Assembly (NCBI RefSeq): GCF_026616205.1
Contig: NZ_JANHGR010000001.1
Location: 1-64,000 of the forward strand
Origin: Halolamina litorea
GTDB lineage: Archaea > Halobacteriota > Halobacteria > Halobacteriales > Haloferacaceae
Direction: 5' to 3'
Length of the DNA stretch: 64,000 bases
Shown: positions 9,130-23,185 of the stretch, in pieces
How the letters are laid out: the number at the start of each line of letters is the position of its first letter
Position numbering within the stretch: the stretch's first letter is position 1
Translations under genes and position numbers: made by a program
The notes under the pieces: generated by a model
The model's database searches: none
Seen by the model: only the letters and a program-made list of their open reading frames with translations
What the model was told of the DNA's origin: nothing

Positions 9130-10128
9130 GTGGGAATGGCACGCTACGCCGTTCGACGGTTGGTCCAGTCGATCCCCGTCCTCCTCGGTATCGCTACGAT
9201 AACGTTTCTCCTGATAAACGCCATCCCGGGAGACCCGATTCGCATCATGGTCGGCCCCAACGCTGACGCCTCGATGGTCGAGGCGATCCGGGCACAGTAC
9301 GGGCTGGACGAACCGATCCACATCCGCTACGTGACCTACCTAGGGAACCTCATACAGGGCGACATGGGCCGGAGTATCCACTTCGGCCAGCCGGTCTCCC
9401 AGAAGATCGCCGAGCGCCTGCCCGTGACGCTGTTGCTGTTGGTGTCGAGTTTCACTTTCGCCATCGCGACGGCGGTGCCGATGGGCGTCATCTCCGCACA
9501 GAAACGCAACGAACTGCCCGACCACGTCTCGCGTATCCTCGGGCTGATCGGTGTGAGCACCCCCTCGTTCTGGATCGGGCTGATGCTCATCATCATCTTC
9601 TCGTACCACATTCAGCTACTGCCCGCGACGAACCTCATCATGCCGTGGGCCGACCCCTCGACGGTCGACGGCGCCTCGAACGCCGTCGACGTGTTCGTCA
9701 CCTCGATCGAACACCTGATCATGCCGACCATCACGCTCGGCACGCTCCAGATGGCCGCCATCATGCGCGTCCAACGCTCGTCGATGCTCGAAGTGCTCCA
9801 ACAGGAGTACGTTCAGCTCGCGCGAGCCTACGGCGTCAGGGAGCGCACCATCCTCCGGAAGCACGCGTTCCGGAACGCACAGCTACCGGTCATCACCATC
9901 GTCGGCCTCCAGATCACGACCGCACTGGGTGGCTCCGTGTTGACCGAGACAGTGTTCAACATCAACGGTATGGGCCGACTGATCATTACCGCGATCAACA
10001 ACCAGGACTACCCGCTCATCATGGGCACGACCCTCTTCTTCGGGGTCATGTTCGTCATCGGGGTCATCGTGACCGACCTCTCGTACGCGTACATCGACCC
10101 ACGGGTTACCTACGACGAGGTGGACTGA
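9130..10128 (+). CDS. dppB: ABC transporter permease (DppB family)
   Basis: 332 residues. The N-terminus is the typical DppB segment RRLVQSIPVLLGIATITFLL with GDPI after the first helix; later come the QYGLDEPI element and the EAA-type cytoplasmic loop around VQLARAYGVRERTILRKHAF. Start: GTG at 9130 lies 9 bases after GGAGGT (9115-9120), better spaced than the ATG at 9136. It forms half of the membrane channel with DppC. Confidence 0.95.
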   Translation: MGMARYAVRRLVQSIPVLLGIATITFLLINAIPGDPIRIMVGPNADASMVEAIRAQYGLDEPIHIRYVTYLGNLIQGDMGRSIHFGQPVSQKIAERLPVTLLLLVSSFTFAIATAVPMGVISAQKRNELPDHVSRILGLIGVSTPSFWIGLMLIIIFSYHIQLLPATNLIMPWADPSTVDGASNAVDVFVTSIEHLIMPTITLGTLQMAAIMRVQRSSMLEVLQQEYVQLARAYGVRERTILRKHAFRNAQLPVITIVGLQITTALGGSVLTETVFNINGMGRLIITAINNQDYPLIMGTTLFFGVMFVIGVIVTDLSYAYIDPRVTYDEVD

Positions 10129-10129
10129 A

Positions 10130-11131
10130 ATGGCGACCGAAACAAGCGACGGCGAGAACCCGACTCGGGGCACCGTGAACGAGGGCGCCGCGCCCGACGC
10201 CGACGAGCAGGCCCGCCCGGAAGCCCGGGTCGGCTGGCGGTACACGCTCTCGCGGGTTCGCCAGGACTCGACGGCCCGCCTCGGGCTCTACATCATCGCG
10301 TTCATGACGTTCGTGGCGCTGTTCGCGTTCGTCGACTCGCAGTTACTCGACTACGCCATCGCCGAGCGGTTCCTCTACAGCCCCGTTGCCGACCCGGCGA
10401 ACCCGCAGATCCTCCAGCCGCCGGTGGGGATCACCAACGAGTTCGGTACCGGCACCTGGGCGCACCCGCTGGGCACCGACCACCGCGGTCGCGACATCCT
10501 CGTCCGCCTGATCTACGGCACCCGGATCGCCATTCAGGTGGGGATCATCGCGACCGGCATCGGCGTCGTCATCGGCACCCTCGTCGGCGCCGTCGCGGGC
10601 TACTACGGCGACTACGTCGACGACGTGCTGATGCGCGCCGTCGAGACCATCTACGCGATCCCCTTCCTCGTGCTGGTGATCGCCTTCATGACCGCCTTCG
10701 GGCGGAACATGACCTTCGCCATGATCGGCGTGAGCATCACCACGGTTCCGGTGTTCTCCCGCCTGATCCGCTCACGCGTGGTGAGCGTGCGCGAGGAAGA
10801 CTACATCGAGGCCGCCCGCGCGGCGGGGGTCCGTGACCGGAACATCATCCTCCGGCACGTCATCCCGAACAGCTTCGCGCCCGTGCTCGTACAGGCCACG
10901 CTCCAGATCGGCGTGAACATCCTGATCGTCGCCGGCCTCTCGTTCCTCGGCTTCGGCGCCCAGCCGCCGACGCCGTCGTGGGGACAGATGCTGTCGAACT
11001 CCCGCGGGTTCATGCTGCCGGACCCGTGGTTCAGTATCTGGCCCGGCTTGGCCATCCTGCTGACGGTGGTCGGCTTCAACCTCCTCGGGGACGGACTGCG
11101 CGACGCGTTCGACCCCAGACTCAACAACTAA
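10130..11131 (+). CDS. dppC: ABC transporter permease (DppC family)
   Basis: 333 residues starting one base after the dppB stop. It has an N-terminal cytoplasmic stretch and first helix typical of OppC_N, then HPLGTDHRGRDILVRLIYGT, the hallmark of DppC, and the EAA loop EDYIEAARAAGVRDRNIILRH. It pairs with DppB to form the peptide channel. Confidence 0.95.
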   Translation: MATETSDGENPTRGTVNEGAAPDADEQARPEARVGWRYTLSRVRQDSTARLGLYIIAFMTFVALFAFVDSQLLDYAIAERFLYSPVADPANPQILQPPVGITNEFGTGTWAHPLGTDHRGRDILVRLIYGTRIAIQVGIIATGIGVVIGTLVGAVAGYYGDYVDDVLMRAVETIYAIPFLVLVIAFMTAFGRNMTFAMIGVSITTVPVFSRLIRSRVVSVREEDYIEAARAAGVRDRNIILRHVIPNSFAPVLVQATLQIGVNILIVAGLSFLGFGAQPPTPSWGQMLSNSRGFMLPDPWFSIWPGLAILLTVVGFNLLGDGLRDAFDPRLNN

Positions 11132-11132
11132 C

Positions 11133-12264
11133 ATGTCCGAAACTCCACTCCTATCGGTTCGCGACCTGCAGACCCAGTTCTTCACCGAAGAAGGCACCGT
11201 CCGTGCGGTGGACGGCATCTCCTTCGACGTGAACGAACGCGAGATCGTCGGGTTGGTTGGCGAGTCAGGTGCCGGCAAGTCCGTCGCCGCCGCCAGCCTC
11301 CTCCAACTCGTCGAGGACCCCGGCCGCATCGTCAACGGCACCGTAGAGTACAAAGGCGAGACCATACTCGACGTGCAACAGGAAGACGGCGAGATCGTCG
11401 CCGGCGAGGGCTCTCTCTCCCCCGAGCAGATGCGGAAACGGATCCGCGGCAACGAGATCGCGATCATCTTCCAGGACCCGATGGAGAGTCTGAACCCCGT
11501 GTTCACAATCGGCGGGCAACTCCGGGAGGTCATCGAGATCAACCGCGGGCTCTCGGCGAAGGAGGCCCGCAAGGAGGCCGTCGACATGCTCCGCGAGGTC
11601 GGCATCCCCGAACCCGAGGAACGGTTCGAGGACTACCCCCACCAGTTCTCCGGCGGGATGCGCCAGCGCGTGCTGATCGCCATGGCGCTGGCTTGCGAGC
11701 CGAGCCTCATCATCGCCGACGAGCCGACGACGGCCCTCGACGTGACAGTCGAGGGCCAGATCCTCGAACTCGTCGAGGAACTCCAGGACCGCTACGACAC
11801 CAGCTTCGTCTGGGTGACCCACGACATGGGCGTCGTCGCGGAGATCTGTGACCGCGTCAACGTCATGTACCTCGGCGAAGTCGTCGAGCAGTCGACCGTC
11901 GACGACCTGTTCTACGACACCAAACACCCCTACACGCGGGCGCTGCTGGAGTCGATCCCACGCCCCGACGTCACCGTCGACGAACTCAACCCCATCACGG
12001 GGGTGATGCCCGAGGCCATCGACCCGCCGTCGGGCTGCCGGTTCCACACGCGCTGTCCGGACGCTCGGGAGGCCTGCCGCGAGGTGGCCCCGACGTTCAA
12101 GGACGTGAGCGAGGCCGACGAGGCCCGCCACGCGACCGCGTGTCTGCAGTACGAGTCGGTCGGCTACGAGGACTCGACGCCGCTGGAGACCGAAGCCACC
12201 GCCGGCTTCGGTGCGGGGCTGACCGCCGGCTTCGGCGACGACGCGACTGCCGGGGGTGAGGACG

Positions 12265-12272
<8 letters not shown>
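11133..12272 (+). CDS. dppD: ABC transporter ATP-binding protein (DppD family)
   Basis: 379 residues. Walker A is GESGAGKSV, the Q-loop lies in [13 protein letters not shown], the signature is FSGGMRQR, Walker B is [12 protein letters not shown] and the H-loop is VTHDMG. The C-terminal oligopeptide/dipeptide extension carries [14 protein letters not shown]. The gene overlaps dppF by 8 bp. It powers the DppBC channel together with DppF. Confidence 0.95.
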
Positions 12273-13598
<1,326 letters not shown>

Positions 13599-13602
<4 letters not shown>

Positions 13603-14372
13603 GCCTGCTGGACGGCCGAACCGCGGTCGTCACCGGCGGCGCCTCCGGCATCGGTCGCGGGATCGCGCTCGCCTTCGCCGACCACGGCGCCGACGTGGTC
13701 GTCGCGGACCTGCGCGAGCGCCCGCGCCGCGGCGGCGACCCGACTCACGAGGCCGCCCGTGAGCGCGGCGTCGAAGCCCGATACGTCGACTGTGACGTCT
13801 CCGACCCGGCCGACGTCGACCGCGTTTTCGCCGCCGCCGCCGCGCTCGGCGGACTGGACGTGTGGGTCAACAACGCCGGCGTGTTCGCAACGACCGACCC
13901 GACCGAGCCTGCGGAGGCCGCCGATGGCGACGCTGCCGCGGTTTCGGGGGTCTTCGACGTGAACGTTCGCGGGACGTACGACTGCACCGCCCGGGCCGGT
14001 CGCCGGATCGCCGAGGCCGGCGGCGGCAGCGTCATCAACGTCGGCTCGACCAGCGGGATCCGCGGCGGCGCCGACGGCGCCATCGCGGCCTACTGCGCCT
14101 CGAAGGCGGCGATCCATCAACTCACCCGGTCGTTCGCCCGCGCCTTCGGCGACGCGGGCGTCCGGGTCAACGCCGTCGCGCCCGGCGCCGTCGACACGGC
14201 GCTGGCCCGCGACCGGACTGAAAGCGAACTCGCGGCGCTGGAAGCGGAGGTCCCGGTCGGTCGGATCGGCCATCCCGACGACGTGGCGGGGGCGTGTGTG
14301 TTCCTCGCTTCGGGGTTGGCCGCGTACGTAAGCGGCGAGGTACTGGTCGTCGACGGCGGACTGACCGTCTGA
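13599..14372 (+). CDS. Short-chain dehydrogenase/reductase (SDR)
   Basis: 257 residues from the GTG at 13599, which overlaps the dppF stop. The classical SDR motifs are complete: TGGASGIG cofactor loop, NNAG, the catalytic Ser in VGSTSG, YCASK (Tyr/Lys) and the C-terminal VDGG. It is probably an NAD(P)-dependent alcohol/ketone oxidoreductase. Being translationally coupled to the transporter suggests it acts on an imported compound or its breakdown product, but the substrate is not identifiable. Confidence 0.92.
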
Positions 14373-14373
14373 A

Positions 14374-14379
14374 AAAAGG
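14374..14379 (-). terminator. U-tract terminator downstream of the second M24 gene
   Basis: Six A residues on the plus strand give a T6 run 13 bases past the stop of the minus-strand M24 gene. Archaeal termination commonly uses such T-runs without a hairpin. Confidence 0.5.
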
Positions 14380-14391
14380 TGGTTCGTGACG

Positions 14392-15570
14392 TTAGCTGAT
14401 CGTCCGAAGTTCCCGCTGGGGTGGGATGATGTACTCGTTGCCCTCCTCGGTCACTTCCACCATCTCCTCCAGTCCGAGGTAGCCCCACTCGGTGTCGACG
14501 CCCAGTTCGACCGTGTAGATCTCGCCCTCGCGGATCTCGGCCATCGGTGACTCGCCGTAGCGCTCCCAGCGCGGGCCCAGGAGCGTCCCGCCGTCGTGGG
14601 CGTTCCGGCCGACTTGGTGGCCGAGGGCGTGCTGGTACTCTTCCCAGCCCTGCTCGGTGAGGTACTCGCGGGCGGCGTCGTCGGCTTTGTAGCCCTGTAC
14701 CCCCGGCTCGACCAGTTCCCGCCCGGCTTCGATGGCGCCGCGGACGTCGGCGAAGGCGTCGACGAGTTCGTCGGGGATCTCCTCGGCCTCCCCGTGGTAG
14801 TAGAGTCGCTGCATGTCGGCGGCGTAGCCGTCCTCGTTCACGCCGAAGTCGATGTGCAGCACCTCGCCTTCGGGCAGCGTCAGGTCGCCGGGGAGGGTGT
14901 GGCCGAGGTCGGACTCGGCGCCGTGGTGGACCGTCGGGCAGTAGTCCCACGACCACGCCGACCCCAGCCCGCGGTCGGTCATGTGGCCGTGGAGCCAGTC
15001 GCAGGTGTCGGCTTCCGTCCAGTCTGGCTCCCACGACTCGGTCATCGACGCCAGCAACTCGGCGCTGGTCTCGGCGGCGGTGACGATCCGCTCGCGCTCG
15101 GTCGGGGACTTCACCCCGCGGAGTTCGGCGACGACGGGGTCGGCGCTCACGAGCGAGCCCTCGTAGTCGGTCCCTTCGAGCAGTCCCGTCAGGCGTCGAT
15201 ACATGCCGTAGGTCAGGCCGTCGGCGGTGTTGTTGTCCTCGGAGAAGTTCACCGCGATCGTCTCGGGCTCGACGTCGTCGAGGATCTCCATGAACGGCTC
15301 GCGGAGCGACTCGTCGTAGGGGTGGACCTCGTGAACCCCGAGATCCCGGGCGTTCGGCGCGTCGTGGCGGCCGATGATGACGTGGCTCCCGTCTTCGGTG
15401 TAGAGGACCATCGTCGGCCAGACCACGTCGAACCCCAGCACGAACGGCAGGCAGGGTTCGGCGATCTCGACGGTCTCCCGGCAGAAGGTGAGCCACGCAT
15501 CGGCGTCGCTTCCTTCGAGGATCTCTGTCGCCTGTGCGGACTTCTCTTCGACGATGACAGTGTCAGACAT
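14392..15570 (-). CDS. M24 family metallopeptidase (copy 2)
   Basis: 392 residues. The C-terminal domain carries the metal ligands: Asp residues in LHIDFGVNEDGYAADMQRL, His in ALGHQVGRNAH, Glu in YTVELGVDTEWGYLGLEEMV. The N-terminal domain differs clearly from copy 1, so this is not a recent duplicate; it may be a non-Pro M24 peptidase or a creatinase-like hydrolase. It is convergent with the dpp operon and divergent from the second M32 gene, reinforcing the peptide-use context. Confidence 0.88.
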   Translation of the reverse strand: MSDTVIVEEKSAQATEILEGSDADAWLTFCRETVEIAEPCLPFVLGFDVVWPTMVLYTEDGSHVIIGRHDAPNARDLGVHEVHPYDESLREPFMEILDDVEPETIAVNFSEDNNTADGLTYGMYRRLTGLLEGTDYEGSLVSADPVVAELRGVKSPTERERIVTAAETSAELLASMTESWEPDWTEADTCDWLHGHMTDRGLGSAWSWDYCPTVHHGAESDLGHTLPGDLTLPEGEVLHIDFGVNEDGYAADMQRLYYHGEAEEIPDELVDAFADVRGAIEAGRELVEPGVQGYKADDAAREYLTEQGWEEYQHALGHQVGRNAHDGGTLLGPRWERYGESPMAEIREGEIYTVELGVDTEWGYLGLEEMVEVTEEGNEYIIPPQRELRTIS

Positions 15571-15698
15571 TACCTACCTGACGTGACGGGTACGAGGCCA
15601 TCAACCTATGGGTCCCGGGGACCCGTGCAGCCGTCCGGAACCGACGGCAGGCTGCCTCAGTGGATACTGTTAACACGACTGTCGGCTATCCACGTACG

Positions 15699-17204
15699 AT
15701 GTCCGATTCAGACTCCGCCTATGACCGACTCCACGAGCGCGCCGAGCGCGTCGGCGGCCTCGAAACCATCGACAACCTCCTCTTCTGGGACCAGCAGGTG
15801 ATGATGCCCAGCGGCGGGACCCCCGGTCGCTCGATGCAGCGGGGCCTCGTCTCCGCGCTCCAACACGAGGCGTTCACCGGCGACGACGTGGCCGGCTGGC
15901 TCGACGCCGTCGACGACGCCGACCTCGACGACGATCAACAAGCGATCGTTCGGGAGGTCCGGCGCGAACACGAGCGGAAGGCCGCCGTCGACCGGGACCT
16001 CATCGAGGAGACCAACGCCGTCATCTCCGAGGCCAACGATGCCTGGGAGACCGCCCGCGAGGAGGACGACTTCGAGGTGTTCGCGCCCTATCTCGAACAG
16101 TTGGTCGAACTCAAGCGGGAGTACGCGAACCAGATCGACCCCGACGCCGAACCGTTCTCGGTGATCCTCGAGGAGTACGAACCCTACGTCGGCGTCGACA
16201 CCGCCGAGTCGATCCTCGACTCCCTCCGCGAGCGACTCGTCCCGCTGATCGAGGAGATCCGCGAGAGCGACGTGGACCTCGGCGGCGCGTTCGTCGAACA
16301 CGGCCCCTACGACGACGACCGGCAGATGGCCCTCTCGGAGGACGCCCTCTCCTTTGTCGGCTGTGACTGGGACCGCTCGCGCCTCGACACCTCCACGCAT
16401 CCCTTCTCCTACGGGAACCGCTACGACATGCGGATCACCACCCGTTTCCACGACCACTCGCCCGTCGACGGCCTGATGAGTTCGCTCCACGAGTACGGCC
16501 ACGCCTCCTACGAACACGGCCTCGACGAGGACCGCTTCCCGGACCCCCTCGGCCAGTCCCGCAGCCACTCCATCCACGAGAGCCAGAGCCGCTTCTGGGA
16601 GAACCACGTCGGCCGCTCGGAGGCGTTCTGGGGGGAGTTCCTCCCGATCGTCCGGAAACACTTCCCGCGGCTCGCGGAGGTCTCGCCCCGCGAGGCGTTC
16701 GAGGCGGCCAATCAGGTGTACGAGGACAACCTCACCCGCGTCGAGGCCGACGAGGTGACCTACCACCTCCACATCCTCGTCCGCTTCGAGATCGAGCGCG
16801 CGCTGGTCAACGGCGACCTCGACGTGGCCGACGTGCCCGCGGTCTGGAACGACAAGTACGAACAGTACCTCGGGATCACCCCCGAGAACGACACCGTCGG
16901 CTGCCTGCAGGACATCCACTGGAGCATCGGCCGGATCGGCACGTTCCAGGGCTACACCCTCGGAACGGTGTTCTCCGCCCAACTGCAGGAAGCGATGGAG
17001 GCGGAACTCGGCGCGGATCTCGAGGAACTCGTCGGCGACCGCCGCTTCGACGACATGCGGACGTGGATGAACGAGAACGTCCACCAGCACGGCAAGCGCT
17101 ACCGGACCGACGAACTCGCGGAGGTGGCGACGGGCAAGCCCCTCACCGCCGACCCCTTCCTCGACCGGATCGAGTCGAAGTACCGCGACCTCTACGACCT
17201 CTAG
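15699..17204 (+). CDS. Carboxypeptidase Taq, peptidase family M32 (copy 2)
   Basis: 501 residues with HEYGH (SLHEYGHASYEHGL) and ESQSRFWENHVGRSEAFW as in copy 1. The ATG at 15699 is chosen: TTAACA-like promoter sequence (around 15669-15675) lies ~27 bases upstream, consistent with a leaderless message, and copy 1 starts at the same position. Similarity to copy 1 is obvious by eye across the length but far from identity, suggesting an old duplication. Confidence 0.94.
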   Translation: MSDSDSAYDRLHERAERVGGLETIDNLLFWDQQVMMPSGGTPGRSMQRGLVSALQHEAFTGDDVAGWLDAVDDADLDDDQQAIVREVRREHERKAAVDRDLIEETNAVISEANDAWETAREEDDFEVFAPYLEQLVELKREYANQIDPDAEPFSVILEEYEPYVGVDTAESILDSLRERLVPLIEEIRESDVDLGGAFVEHGPYDDDRQMALSEDALSFVGCDWDRSRLDTSTHPFSYGNRYDMRITTRFHDHSPVDGLMSSLHEYGHASYEHGLDEDRFPDPLGQSRSHSIHESQSRFWENHVGRSEAFWGEFLPIVRKHFPRLAEVSPREAFEAANQVYEDNLTRVEADEVTYHLHILVRFEIERALVNGDLDVADVPAVWNDKYEQYLGITPENDTVGCLQDIHWSIGRIGTFQGYTLGTVFSAQLQEAMEAELGADLEELVGDRRFDDMRTWMNENVHQHGKRYRTDELAEVATGKPLTADPFLDRIESKYRDLYDL

Positions 17205-17302
17205 GCGGACCGCCAGCGACCCGTCGACGAGGGCGGGCCGCCCGCCGGTGACCCGTTACCGAAAGAGGAACCGTTTTTACGCCGGGTCTACCACCATCGG
17301 GC

Positions 17303-17788
17303 ATGCAACGACGCGCTGTGGCAGTCGCCGCCGCCCTCTTCCTCGTCGTCGGGGCGCTGTCGCTCGGACTCGTCCTCACCGCCGAGGCGCCGGAACTGAC
17401 ACTCGAGGACGACAACACGTTCCAAGAAGGGGACAGGTTCAACTTCGACGGCCAGACCTACACCGTGACGACCGTTGAGGCGTCCGAGTCCGGCGAGGGC
17501 GGCGAGACCACCTACGAGGCAGTGATCGAGTGGCAGACCGATGACGGGACACAGAGCACGACGCTCAACCAACACACCCGGACCACTCTCGGTGACGAGG
17601 AGTTCTTCGCCCACTTCGAGTCGGGCGAGGAGGTCACCCTCTCGGCGAACACCCTGGTGCTGAACCAGTACACCTTCGACACCGAACAGTACAACACCCA
17701 CACCAACGGGCTCTGGGGCGTCACGATCCTCAGCGGCATCGTTGCGATCCTCCTGATGGGGATCGGCTACATGCCCTCGCGGTACTGA
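17303..17788 (+). CDS. Hypothetical membrane protein
   Basis: 161 residues, not assigned to a family. It has an N-terminal membrane segment (VAVAAALFLVVGALSLGLVL), an acidic ~100-residue extracytoplasmic domain beginning ELTLEDDNTF with several beta-strand-like stretches, and a C-terminal membrane segment (GVTILSGIVAILLMGIGYMP). A TTTTTAC element at 17274-17280 lies ~27 bases before the ATG, supporting this start. It is convergent with the CHY zinc finger gene, 7 bp away. Confidence 0.8.
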   Translation: MQRRAVAVAAALFLVVGALSLGLVLTAEAPELTLEDDNTFQEGDRFNFDGQTYTVTTVEASESGEGGETTYEAVIEWQTDDGTQSTTLNQHTRTTLGDEEFFAHFESGEEVTLSANTLVLNQYTFDTEQYNTHTNGLWGVTILSGIVAILLMGIGYMPSRY

Positions 17789-17795
17789 GTCGGCC

Positions 17796-18254
17796 TCAGC
17801 TCCCGTCTCCGAACAGCTCTTCGACGAAGTAGCGGTCGTAGTGGGTCCGACAGCCGGGGTTGAACCCCGCCCCACAGTCCGGGCACCTATCCTCGCAGGC
17901 CACGTACTCCGCCACCGTTAGCACCGAGCCACAGACCCCACACAGCACCGCGTCGGCGTCCGTGCCGTCTGCGGTGGCGTCGCCGTCGTCGTCGCTCGGG
18001 CCATCAGTCGTTGATCCGTCCCCGGCGCCGCCGTCTTCGCCATCCCGGTGGCTGTCGGCCGCCGATCCGCCCGTGGTGGCGCCCCACCGTTCGGCCTCGT
18101 GGTCGGCGACCGCGCGGTGACACTCGTAGCACGGGTAGAACGTCCCACAGCAGGGAAAGCGGATCGCGATCACGTCCAGGTCGCTGTCGTAGTGCCCACA
18201 GCGGGTCTCCGGGCCGACGCCCACGCCGCGGACCTCGTGGCCGTGTACGTCCAT
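17796..18254 (-). CDS. CHY zinc finger protein
   Basis: 152 residues. The N-terminus has the CHY-type pattern TRCGHYDSDLDVIAIRFPCC, then FYPCYECHRAV; the C-terminus has CGVCGSVLTVAEY, CEDRCPDCGAGFNPGC and a final HY. These Cys/His clusters match the CHY zinc finger family. Oddly, the two halves are separated by a ~60-residue Asp/Gly/Ser/Thr-rich linker. The ATG at 18254 is used; upstream sequence is not family-like. A role in metal or redox protein handling is only a guess. Confidence 0.82.
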   Translation of the reverse strand: MDVHGHEVRGVGVGPETRCGHYDSDLDVIAIRFPCCGTFYPCYECHRAVADHEAERWGATTGGSAADSHRDGEDGGAGDGSTTDGPSDDDGDATADGTDADAVLCGVCGSVLTVAEYVACEDRCPDCGAGFNPGCRTHYDRYFVEELFGDGS

Positions 18255-18338
18255 GCGTTCGCTGGTGGGCGGCGCCGAAAGGCTCTGTCGGCACGTCGCG
18301 CCGCAACAGCCGCTCACGGGGAGTGGGGGAAACGTTGG

Positions 18339-18343
18339 AAAAA
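18339..18343 (-). terminator. U-tract terminator downstream of the ferredoxin gene
   Basis: A T5 run on the minus strand lies 18 bases past the ferredoxin stop, a plausible archaeal terminator. Confidence 0.4.
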
Positions 18344-18360
18344 GAACGGAAGCCGCGCGG

Positions 18361-18942
18361 TCAGGGCGCCTCGCCCGTCTCCAGCGTGAACTCCGCACGC
18401 GGGTAGGCGACGCAGGTCAGCGTGTAGCCGTCGTCGAGTTCGTCCTCCGAGAGCATCTCCTGGTTGTCGTGCTCAACGAAGTCCTCGCTCGGGCCGTCCG
18501 TGATGTGGCCCGCACAGGAGACACACTGGCCCTGTCGGCAGGCGTAGGGGAGGTCGAACCCTTCCTCCTCGCCCGCGTCGAGGATCGTCTCGTTGTTCGG
18601 CAGTTCGATCGTCTCGCCCTGCTTGACGAACTCGACCTCGAAGTACTCGACCTCGTCCTCCGGGATATCGCCCGGGCCGGAGCCGGTCTCACCCTCGCCT
18701 TCGAGTTCGCCTTCCTCGCCCGCTTCGCCGCCGACCGCGGCAGCGGGCGCGCCGCCACCGCCGATCGATCGGTTGTACGGCTCGGGGAACTCCGTCTCGG
18801 GCACGCTCGCGGCCCGGCGTTCGAGCACCTCCTCGGAGATGTCCGGAGCGGCCTCCCACTCCTGCCCGCGGACGAAGTGGAGCGCCGCCAGCGTCCCGCT
18901 GAGAAGGACGGCGAGCCCCAGCGCGGTCGTGTTCACAGCCAT
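18361..18942 (-). CDS. Membrane-anchored 2Fe-2S ferredoxin
   Basis: 193 residues. An N-terminal hydrophobic segment (LGLAVLLSGTLAALHFV) is followed by an acidic Gly-rich linker and a plant-type 2Fe-2S domain with Cys135, Cys140, Cys143 and Cys177 in the pattern C-x4-C-x2-C-x33-C. It should tether a one-electron carrier to the membrane; whether the iron-sulfur domain faces in or out cannot be told. A TTAA-containing promoter element (18963-18970) lies ~25 bases upstream of the ATG. Confidence 0.9.
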   Translation of the reverse strand: MAVNTTALGLAVLLSGTLAALHFVRGQEWEAAPDISEEVLERRAASVPETEFPEPYNRSIGGGGAPAAAVGGEAGEEGELEGEGETGSGPGDIPEDEVEYFEVEFVKQGETIELPNNETILDAGEEEGFDLPYACRQGQCVSCAGHITDGPSEDFVEHDNQEMLSEDELDDGYTLTCVAYPRAEFTLETGEAP

Positions 18943-19002
18943 ATCGGGGCTATCGATTCCCCGGGTTAAGGTGGTTGTGATTCCGTGCGTCGCCGGCCGG
19001 CT

Positions 19003-21905
<2,903 letters not shown>

Positions 21906-22036
21906 AGCCCGTGTTCGGCCGCGCGTACCGTAGGCCTGACGGCAGTGGTCCCGGCTGCCGCGCGATGCTGTGCGACGAAACCGCCCCCGGGTGCGTGCTT
22001 TATGCGTCGCTACTGTGTTGGCGGGACAACTGCCGT

Positions 22037-23185
22037 ATGCCCGCATCGCTCCCCATTCTCGTCGGCGCCGGCCTCGTGAGCCTGTTCGTCGCGTGGGCCA
22101 TCGGCGCCGGCTCCTCGGGATCGACGCCCTTTGCCCCCGCGGTGGGTGCCGACTCCATCACCATCTTCCACGCCGTCGTCCTCGCGGGGATCATCTCCTT
22201 CGTCGGCGCGGTGTTGCAGGGCGGCGCCATCACCGAAACCGTCGGCACGGGGCTCGTCGACGGCGTCTCCCCGACGCCGCTGCTGGGGTTCCTCTCGCTG
22301 GCGACCGCCGGGACGTTCGTCGCCTTCGGCGTGGTCACGGGCTACCCCATCTCGACGGCGTTCAGCGTCTCCGGCGCGGTCACGGGCGCCGGCGTCGCCC
22401 TCGGCGGGGCCGTCAACTGGGAGGTCTATCGGACCATCCTGCTGACGTGGACGCTCGCCCCGTTCGCGGTCGGCCTGATCGCCTACCTCACCGCCGAGGC
22501 GCTCTGGCACTTCGAGGAGCCGAACTCACTGCCCGTGCTGTCGGCGGTGCTCGGCGCCCTCCTCCCACATCTCCGGCTCGGATTCCTCGGCGACGGCGGG
22601 GCGTCGATGGCCGCGGTGGCGCCGACGCCCGCCGGCTCGCCGGTCTCAGGCGGTGTCCTCCTCACTGTCGGCCTCGCGCTGGCCCTCGCGGCGCTCGTCC
22701 GGTACGACTCGACCCACCACCCCGAGCGCTCCGAGGACCGCTTCCTGATCGCGCTGGGCTGTCTGGTGGCGTTCTCGGCGGGCGGTTCGCAGGTCGCGTT
22801 CGCCATCGGCCCGCTGTTGCCGCTGCTCGACGGCTCGATCCCGCTGCGGTGGGTGCTGGCCGGCGGCGGCCTCGGCCTCGTCGCCGGGACGTGGACCGGC
22901 GCGCCGCGGATGATCCGCGCGATGGGGACGGAGTACGCCGACCTCGGCACCTACCGGTCGATTGCGGCGCTGCTGCCGGCGTTCGTGCTCACACAGGGGG
23001 CGGTGCTGTTCGGCATCCCGATCTCCTTCACGCAAGCCATCGTCTCGGCCATCTCCGGGTCGGGCTACGTCGCCGGCATGGCCAGCGTGAGCGAGCGGAA
23101 ACTCGGCTGGACGGCGGTCGGCTGGGTCGGCTCGTTCGTCGGCGCCTTCGCGGTGGGCTTTGCGGCTTTCACGCTCGTCGGCTAA
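22037..23185 (+). CDS. Inorganic phosphate transporter, PiT family
   Basis: 382 residues with about ten membrane segments and the duplicated PiT signature: GSSGSTPFAPAVGA near the N-terminus and GAPRMIRAMGTEYADL plus the second-half block ITFTQAI-like ISFTQAIVSAISGSGYVAG. It is a cation-coupled phosphate permease. CTTTAT at 21998-22003 suggests a promoter with a leader of about 8-10 nt. It overlaps the DMT exporter tail-to-tail by 4 bp. Confidence 0.9.
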   Translation: MPASLPILVGAGLVSLFVAWAIGAGSSGSTPFAPAVGADSITIFHAVVLAGIISFVGAVLQGGAITETVGTGLVDGVSPTPLLGFLSLATAGTFVAFGVVTGYPISTAFSVSGAVTGAGVALGGAVNWEVYRTILLTWTLAPFAVGLIAYLTAEALWHFEEPNSLPVLSAVLGALLPHLRLGFLGDGGASMAAVAPTPAGSPVSGGVLLTVGLALALAALVRYDSTHHPERSEDRFLIALGCLVAFSAGGSQVAFAIGPLLPLLDGSIPLRWVLAGGGLGLVAGTWTGAPRMIRAMGTEYADLGTYRSIAALLPAFVLTQGAVLFGIPISFTQAIVSAISGSGYVAGMASVSERKLGWTAVGWVGSFVGAFAVGFAAFTLVG

